Assembly (NCBI RefSeq): GCF_900142015.1
Contig: NZ_FQZN01000004.1
Location: 186,001 to 250,000 of the forward strand
DNA length: 64,000 bases
Source of the DNA: Bacteroides stercorirosoris
GTDB lineage: Bacteria; Bacteroidota; Bacteroidia; Bacteroidales; Bacteroidaceae
Reading direction: 5' to 3'
Below are positions 59,040 to 64,000 of this stretch, piece by piece. The position numbers and the translations under genes were made by a program. Position 1 is the stretch's first letter, and each line of letters opens with the position of its first letter. The notes under the pieces were generated by a model that had not been told where the DNA came from, did no database searches, and saw only the letters and a program-made list of their open reading frames with translations.

Positions 59040-61220
59040 ATGAGAGTTTTACGTAGTCTGATTATTGTGGGGGTATTGCTTGCAGCAGTTTCTGTTCAGG
59101 CCGGCAATACAGGTGAATTGGTGCGCATCAAGCAGAATTATTCCAGGATGTTGGTACCTTCGGGTGAAGATCCGTTTGGCTTGTTCTCCATACTTTCGTC
59201 CATTCAGCCGGAAAAAGAAATTTCGGACCAGGCGGTTGTGGAATTACATCAGCGTTATCCTTTCGATTTAGAGAAAATAGCAACCTATCTATCTTCCTTT
59301 ACGGCAGCCGGTATGTGGCCGGACATTAATTATGAAGATAAAAAACGTTCGGGATGGGAACCTAAACTTCATGCGGAACGTATTCTGGAACTGGTGAAAC
59401 TTTATAACTCCAAGCAGACTGATTATTATCATTCTCAGGAAGTAGAAAAGGTGATTCATAAAGCATTGGATTATTGGTTTACTGCCAAACCCGTGTGTCT
59501 GAACTGGTGGTACAATCAGATTGGTATCCCTAAAACACTGGGTACGGCTTTCATTTTGTTTGAAGAGAAACTTACCCCGGCTGAAAAGCAAAAGGCTATC
59601 ACTGTAATGGAAAATGCAAAGTTTGGAATGACCGGACAGAACAAAGTATGGCTTGCCGGAAATGTGATGATGCGTGCGCTGTTGCAGAATGATTATGAAT
59701 TGGTGAAGATGGCACGCGATACGATTGCATCTGAAATTGTGACGGGTGGGGCAGAAGGTATAAAAGATGACTGGTGTTTTCATCAGCACGGAGCTCAGCA
59801 GCAATTTGGCAACTACGGGCTTTCATTTGTCTCCGGAATGAGTTTCTTTTCCGGATTGTTTTCCGGGACTTCTTTGGCTTTTGATGATAAGCAGTTGGGT
59901 ATTTTGAGTACTTTGATTGATAAAGGTTACCGTTGGGTAATCTGGAATGGGATGATGGATGTGAATGCTTTAGGGCGTCAGTTGTTTCATCATGCACCTG
60001 TGCATAAGGCTTTGAGTCTTGCATTTGCCGCTTCTGAGTTGGGAGGAGGTGAATCAGATGCATGTAAGGCTGTAGCTGCGGCTTTGCTTCGCGATAATTA
60101 TCCTGCACCTGCTCAGAACATACTGACGGGGCATAAACATTTCTGGCAGTCGGACTATACGGTTTATCGGCGTCCTTCCTGGATGGCTTCCATAAAAATG
60201 GCTTCCGATCGTATTATCGGTGCGGAAATGATGAATGGAGATAATATGAAAGGCTATTATATGGCGGATGGGGCAACCTATATTTATAAGGATGGTAAAG
60301 AATACCTGGATATTTTTCCTCTTTGGGATTGGCGCAAATTGCCGGGAGTGACGGCTTTTGAGGATGATGCACCCATGCCGTTGATTAAAAGTTATCAACC
60401 TCGCAATAAGGGAACTTTTGTCGGGGCTGTTTCGGATGAGAAACAAGGTATGACTGTTATGGAGTTGAATCGTGCCGGAGTGAAAGCGCATAAAGCATGG
60501 ATTTGCACAGATGACTTTGTTCTTTGTTTGGGAGCAGGTATACAGGCAGATAGTAATCTTGTCGTAACGACTTCGATAGAACAATGCCATAAAAAAGGAG
60601 AACTTCTTTCTTGGGAAAAAGGACAATGGAATGTTGTAAATGGAAAGCAGGAGGCTACAGCGGGAGAACATCGCTTTTTCCATGATAATACGGGATATAT
60701 CGTATGGGGGAATGGAAACAAAATGGTTGCTGAAACGGCGAAGCGTACAGGGCGCTGGTATGATGTGATGCAGATGTATCGCCAGGAAGAGGTACAAGGA
60801 GAAGTCACTACCCTTTATCTGAAACATGGTGTATCTCCTAAACAGGCTACATATCAATATTTGATATTGCCGGTGGCAGATAAGAAAAATGTAGCTGCTT
60901 TTGATTTGTCGGATATCCGGATACTTCGTAATGATGCTGTTGCACAGGCTGTTTATGCAGAGAAGAAGGCTACTTGCTGGATAGCTGCTTATAAGCCGGT
61001 GCAACTGACGGTTGCGGCGGGTATCACACTGAACATTCAGACTCCCGGAGTTTATATGATACGGGAGAGTGGGGAAGGACGATACATGATAAGTTGTGCC
61101 AGTCCGACGCAACGGGAAGATATTGCAGAACTTGAATTAAACCATAAACAGATACGTATTTCTCTGCCAAATGGGAAAGAGAAGGGTAAAACCGCTTCCG
61201 TAGAGACTGTAATTCGTTAA
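59040..61220 (+). CDS. PL8-family polysaccharide lyase
   Basis: The protein has 726 residues with a signal peptide ending VQAG. An N-terminal helical toroid is followed by beta-sandwich domains. NWWYNQIGIPKTLG, GQN with Asn201, FHQHGAQQQFGNYG with His250 and Tyr259 are the PL8 catalytic set. The nine-residue His-Tyr spacing matches chondroitin AC lyase. The family cleaves chondroitin, hyaluronan or the terminal mannose-glucuronate of xanthan. No sulfatase is nearby, so an unsulfated acidic polymer is likelier. It follows the GH105 gene after 6 bases and ends the operon. Confidence 0.92.
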   Translation: MRVLRSLIIVGVLLAAVSVQAGNTGELVRIKQNYSRMLVPSGEDPFGLFSILSSIQPEKEISDQAVVELHQRYPFDLEKIATYLSSFTAAGMWPDINYEDKKRSGWEPKLHAERILELVKLYNSKQTDYYHSQEVEKVIHKALDYWFTAKPVCLNWWYNQIGIPKTLGTAFILFEEKLTPAEKQKAITVMENAKFGMTGQNKVWLAGNVMMRALLQNDYELVKMARDTIASEIVTGGAEGIKDDWCFHQHGAQQQFGNYGLSFVSGMSFFSGLFSGTSLAFDDKQLGILSTLIDKGYRWVIWNGMMDVNALGRQLFHHAPVHKALSLAFAASELGGGESDACKAVAAALLRDNYPAPAQNILTGHKHFWQSDYTVYRRPSWMASIKMASDRIIGAEMMNGDNMKGYYMADGATYIYKDGKEYLDIFPLWDWRKLPGVTAFEDDAPMPLIKSYQPRNKGTFVGAVSDEKQGMTVMELNRAGVKAHKAWICTDDFVLCLGAGIQADSNLVVTTSIEQCHKKGELLSWEKGQWNVVNGKQEATAGEHRFFHDNTGYIVWGNGNKMVAETAKRTGRWYDVMQMYRQEEVQGEVTTLYLKHGVSPKQATYQYLILPVADKKNVAAFDLSDIRILRNDAVAQAVYAEKKATCWIAAYKPVQLTVAAGITLNIQTPGVYMIRESGEGRYMISCASPTQREDIAELELNHKQIRISLPNGKEKGKTASVETVIR

Positions 61221-61289
61221 AAAGCATCTTTTGAATCATTTCTCCAAGCGATTGAAATAATATTGCAAGCCTTGTTTGTAAGATACGCC

Positions 61290-61297
61290 TATTTTTG
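61290..61297 (+). promoter_or_regulatory. Bacteroides-type -7 promoter element before the GH95-like gene
   Basis: TATTTTTG fits TAnnTTTG and lies 24 bases before the ATG at 61322. A TTTG at 61275-61278 is spaced too closely for a standard -33. It hints that the GH95-like and following genes form a separate transcript. Confidence 0.45.
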
Positions 61298-61321
61298 TTT
61301 CTGAGAAATAACTGATAGACT

Positions 61322-63595
61322 ATGAATACACACAAGGCTTTTCTTTTAGGTTTGGCATTGTTGGGTACCAGTTTGGTGAAAGCCCAATTTGCAATGGACG
61401 CTTATAAAGCAGTCTTTACTGCTCCGCCCCAACACGTTCCTACAACTAAAACTCCGGATGCCCCTTTAGCTGGTAACGGAGATATAGGTATTACGATGGG
61501 CGGTACTCCTGATAAACTTTGTTTCTATATCGGTAAGAATGACTTTTGGAGGGCTTATCCGGTTTATCCTGGTGGTATTGCACTGCCGGGCGGACTGGAT
61601 ATTTCGATAGACGAACTCCGGGGAGCTTCGTATTATGCAGAACAACTGCCTGGTTCGGCCGAGATCGCAGCTAAATTCTCAACTTCCCGTTGTGAACTGA
61701 AGTTATCTGCATGGGTTGCGGCAACGGATAATAAGGTGATAATAGAGTTGGAGTCGGATAAAGCGGTAACTGTCCGTTTGCGCTTGTGGGCTGCCGAGGG
61801 GAATACTTCGATTACGGCACACGGCATTGATAAAGTGATGTGGGTGAGCCGTTCATTTGAGAATACGGAATTATTGCGTTGGCCCACTCATGTGGCACTG
61901 GCCTTAAACTCAAATACTGATAAACTCTCTCTTACACCCGGAAGGAAAATGCAACTGGTGGTATCTGCCTATACAAATCATGATACACCGGATTGGAAAA
62001 AGAAGGCAATCACGGAGGCTGGAAAAGTAACGGAATCAGTGATCGGACAGTTGAGAAAAGAACATCATACTTGGTGGGATAATTTTTGGAAACAGTCTCA
62101 TATTAATATTGGTGATAGTTATTTTGAGAAGTATTACTATCAGTCTCAATATTTGTTTGCTTGTTCTTCTCGTGAGGGTAAGTTCGCACCTGGAATCTGG
62201 GGGCCATTTGTTACGCGTGATGAGGCTGCATGGGGAGGCGATTATCATTTAAATTATAATTATCAGGCACCTTACTGGGCGTCTTTTTCTTCCAATCATA
62301 TTAGCTTGACGGATAATTTTGACCAGCCTCTATTGGATTATATGGAAGCCGGTAGGAAACATGCGCAGGAGTTGTTGAATTGCAGGGGAATTTATTATCC
62401 GGTAGGTATTGGTCCGAAAGGGCTATGCACGGCAATGTGGCCGTTAACTCCGGAAGAAATGCTGGATAAATATGCGACTCGTGAAAACACAATAGATGGT
62501 GGCTATAAGTTTTTGGGGCAAAAGATAAATGCGGTGTTCAGTGTCGGGAATATGCTGATGCGGTATTATAGTACGTATGATGAAGCGTATGCCCGCAAAG
62601 TATATCCATATCTTGTTGCCTGTGCTGATTTTTGGGAAGATTATCTCTCTTTAGAAAATGGACGTTATGTTATTCGTATGGATCACTTCAATGAGGTAAT
62701 GCCCAATAAACGTAATGGGGGCGTTTGGCGTAACAGGTTAGGTGACTTTAATTCTACTCTTTCTTTAGGGCTGGTTCGTATGCTGTTTCAAGGAGTGATG
62801 GATATGAGTGATTTCCTGTCTGTAGACCGTATGCGTCAGTCCCGTTGGAAAGATATTTTAGAGAAGTTGAGTGAATATCCGTTGGGTATCGCTGAAGACG
62901 GGCGCCAAAGTTTGAAGAATATGGAGAGAGGACCTCAGAATAAGGATGTGCAAGCATCAGGTTTGAACAGGGTTTCTATTCATGGTCTGATTCTTCCGGG
63001 TGGAGTTGCTGGGCCGGTGACGGATGCCGGGTTCAACGCTATCTTATTGGATGATGTTGCGCATTGGGTAGAAAAGCAGCGTGAACCGAATGATTGGGGA
63101 AACACGTCCAATAACGGTATCGAAACATGTTATCCCGGAGCTGTGCGTGTAGGATATCCTTCGGATAAGATTTTATCTTATTTGAAGAAACGTATTGAAA
63201 TGAATGTATATCCCAACTATTGGATTGTGCAAGGTGGTGGAGGTATTGAGACTTTTGCTGCTGTTCCCCTGACTATAAATGAGATGCTGTTGCAAAGTTA
63301 CGAAGATGTTATCCGGGTTTTTCCGAATTGGAATTCAGAGAAGGATGCTTCGTTTGAAAACCTGAGAGCTTATGGAGCATTTTTGGTTACATCTACCTTA
63401 AAGCAAGGTAAAATTCAAGGGGTGACTGTCATTAGTGAGAAAGGGCGTATTTGTAAGATTGAAAATCCCTGGAAAGGACAGGCGGTATTACTTATGCGGA
63501 AAGATAAGAAAACGGATGTACTTTATGGAGAATATTTACAGATACCGACTGCGGTAGGTGAGAGAATAGAATTAAGTTTATATACAAAACCATAA
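61322..63595 (+). CDS. GH95-like six-hairpin glycosidase
   Basis: The protein has 757 residues with a signal peptide ending VKAQ. The N-terminal beta-sandwich has DAPLAGNGDIGITMGG, a typical GH95/GH65-like start, and AWVAATDNKVIIELESD. The helical barrel region shows WGGDYHLNYNYQAPYWAS (about 303-320) and, near its end, GGGIETFAAVPLTINEMLLQS with VIRVFPNW, matching the C-terminal part of GH95 enzymes, which remove alpha-L-fucose or alpha-L-galactose. Overall similarity to standard GH95 is partial, so another (alpha/alpha)6 family is possible. It probably acts in the periplasm on side chains of the same acidic glycan. Confidence 0.7.
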   Translation: MNTHKAFLLGLALLGTSLVKAQFAMDAYKAVFTAPPQHVPTTKTPDAPLAGNGDIGITMGGTPDKLCFYIGKNDFWRAYPVYPGGIALPGGLDISIDELRGASYYAEQLPGSAEIAAKFSTSRCELKLSAWVAATDNKVIIELESDKAVTVRLRLWAAEGNTSITAHGIDKVMWVSRSFENTELLRWPTHVALALNSNTDKLSLTPGRKMQLVVSAYTNHDTPDWKKKAITEAGKVTESVIGQLRKEHHTWWDNFWKQSHINIGDSYFEKYYYQSQYLFACSSREGKFAPGIWGPFVTRDEAAWGGDYHLNYNYQAPYWASFSSNHISLTDNFDQPLLDYMEAGRKHAQELLNCRGIYYPVGIGPKGLCTAMWPLTPEEMLDKYATRENTIDGGYKFLGQKINAVFSVGNMLMRYYSTYDEAYARKVYPYLVACADFWEDYLSLENGRYVIRMDHFNEVMPNKRNGGVWRNRLGDFNSTLSLGLVRMLFQGVMDMSDFLSVDRMRQSRWKDILEKLSEYPLGIAEDGRQSLKNMERGPQNKDVQASGLNRVSIHGLILPGGVAGPVTDAGFNAILLDDVAHWVEKQREPNDWGNTSNNGIETCYPGAVRVGYPSDKILSYLKKRIEMNVYPNYWIVQGGGGIETFAAVPLTINEMLLQSYEDVIRVFPNWNSEKDASFENLRAYGAFLVTSTLKQGKIQGVTVISEKGRICKIENPWKGQAVLLMRKDKKTDVLYGEYLQIPTAVGERIELSLYTKP

Positions 63596-63607
63596 TTTAA
63601 GAATAGA

Positions 63608-64000
63608 ATGAATAATGTGAAGAAATTAGTAGGCGGCATCGTTGCTGTGGTGCTTTGTGTAGGCATATCTGCTCAGACGAAATTACCACCAGGGTGGCAA
63701 TCCAGTTATGTACAGGTCAGTCCAAAGGGAGAATTGGTCTATTATCCCGACAAACAGGGAAACACGATTCCGGATTTTAGTCGTGTGGGATATCATCATG
63801 GTGATAAATCGATTCCTCATTATCCGGTAACAAAGGTAGTATATCCGGCAGAAAATGGAGATAGTCGTCAGCGCATTCAGGATGCAATAGATGAGGTGTC
63901 TCGTATGAACCCGGATAAAGATGGTCATCGTGGAACAGTCTTGTTGAAACGTGGAGTATACCACGTTCACGGAACTATTCACATTAATACGGGTGGAATT
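63608..64000 (+). CDS. Beta-helix-type secreted protein, N-terminal fragment
   Basis: An open frame starts at ATG 63608, 12 bases after the previous stop, and runs off the window after 131 codons. The signal peptide (residues about 3-22, ending ISAQ) is followed by QGNTIPDFSRVGYHHGD and RQRIQDAIDEVSRMNPDKDG, then TVLLKRGVYHVHG. This is the usual start of a pectate-lyase-superfamily right-handed beta-helix, in which the first coil follows an alpha helix over predicted residues 95-110. The catalytic part is missing, so lyase or hydrolase cannot be told. Confidence 0.75.
   Translation, partial: MNNVKKLVGGIVAVVLCVGISAQTKLPPGWQSSYVQVSPKGELVYYPDKQGNTIPDFSRVGYHHGDKSIPHYPVTKVVYPAENGDSRQRIQDAIDEVSRMNPDKDGHRGTVLLKRGVYHVHGTIHINTGGI

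Noticed and set aside
5710..64000. SusC/SusD outer-membrane import pair for the two clusters
   Set aside because: No protein of SusC-like length with TonB-box/plug motifs or SusD-like lipoprotein was found; the pair must lie outside the window or be missing.

Overview
The window looks like part of a Bacteroides (Bacteroidales) chromosome. The evidence is hybrid two-component regulators, dense sets of secreted carbohydrate-active enzymes, SPII lipoproteins with Bacteroidales-style lipoboxes, little use of Shine-Dalgarno sites, and several matches to the Bacteroides promoter element TAnnTTTG. I saw no tRNA, rRNA, insertion sequence, phage gene or CRISPR array. No SusC/SusD pair lies inside the window.

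Region 1 (1-5.6 kb) is housekeeping. It holds the tail of a mechanosensitive channel, a convergent nuclease-family gene translationally coupled to a beta-helix lipoprotein, the dipeptidase PepD, a small membrane protein, an OmpH/Skp-like lipoprotein and a very strong terminator.

Region 2 (5.7-31.7 kb) is a polysaccharide-utilisation-type cluster, all on the + strand. It runs PL6 lyase, large GH28-like protein, GH27, two membrane-anchored DUF362 proteins, GH28, two GH97, GH31, GH36, an unclassified six-hairpin enzyme, and a hybrid two-component system (HTCS) regulator. GC content rises sharply from about 20.9 kb to 31.7 kb. The families suggest a galactose- and uronic-acid-containing glycan.

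Region 3 (31.8-47.2 kb) is the most unusual part. Behind a symmetrical four-box operator candidate lies a tight nine-gene operon. It encodes a beta-propeller di-heme c-type cytochrome, a chorismatase/RidA-like protein, a cupin lipoprotein, a VOC protein, DhaK and DhaL, an LsrF-like aldolase/thiolase with its Schiff-base lysine, a second propeller-like secreted protein, and a 1330-residue protein. That last protein joins a hydrazine-synthase-alpha-like, two-CXXCH region to a formylglycine-generating-enzyme-like domain. After a repeat-rich gap come a mutase-less DAHP synthase overlapping a CcsBA cytochrome c synthase, the enzyme needed to attach heme to the CXXCH motifs upstream. Together these suggest a periplasmic redox module coupled to cytoplasmic short-chain ketose metabolism; the substrate is unknown.

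Region 4 (47.3-64 kb) is a second degradative cluster: GH105, a paralogous HTCS, GH88, GH2, a PL5/PL38-type lyase, a second GH105, a PL8 lyase, a GH95-like enzyme and the start of another beta-helix protein. Lyases plus three unsaturated-uronyl hydrolases point to a uronic-acid-rich polysaccharide. No sulfatase is visible, which argues against sulfated glycosaminoglycans. Family calls come from motif recognition by eye, not from database searches.
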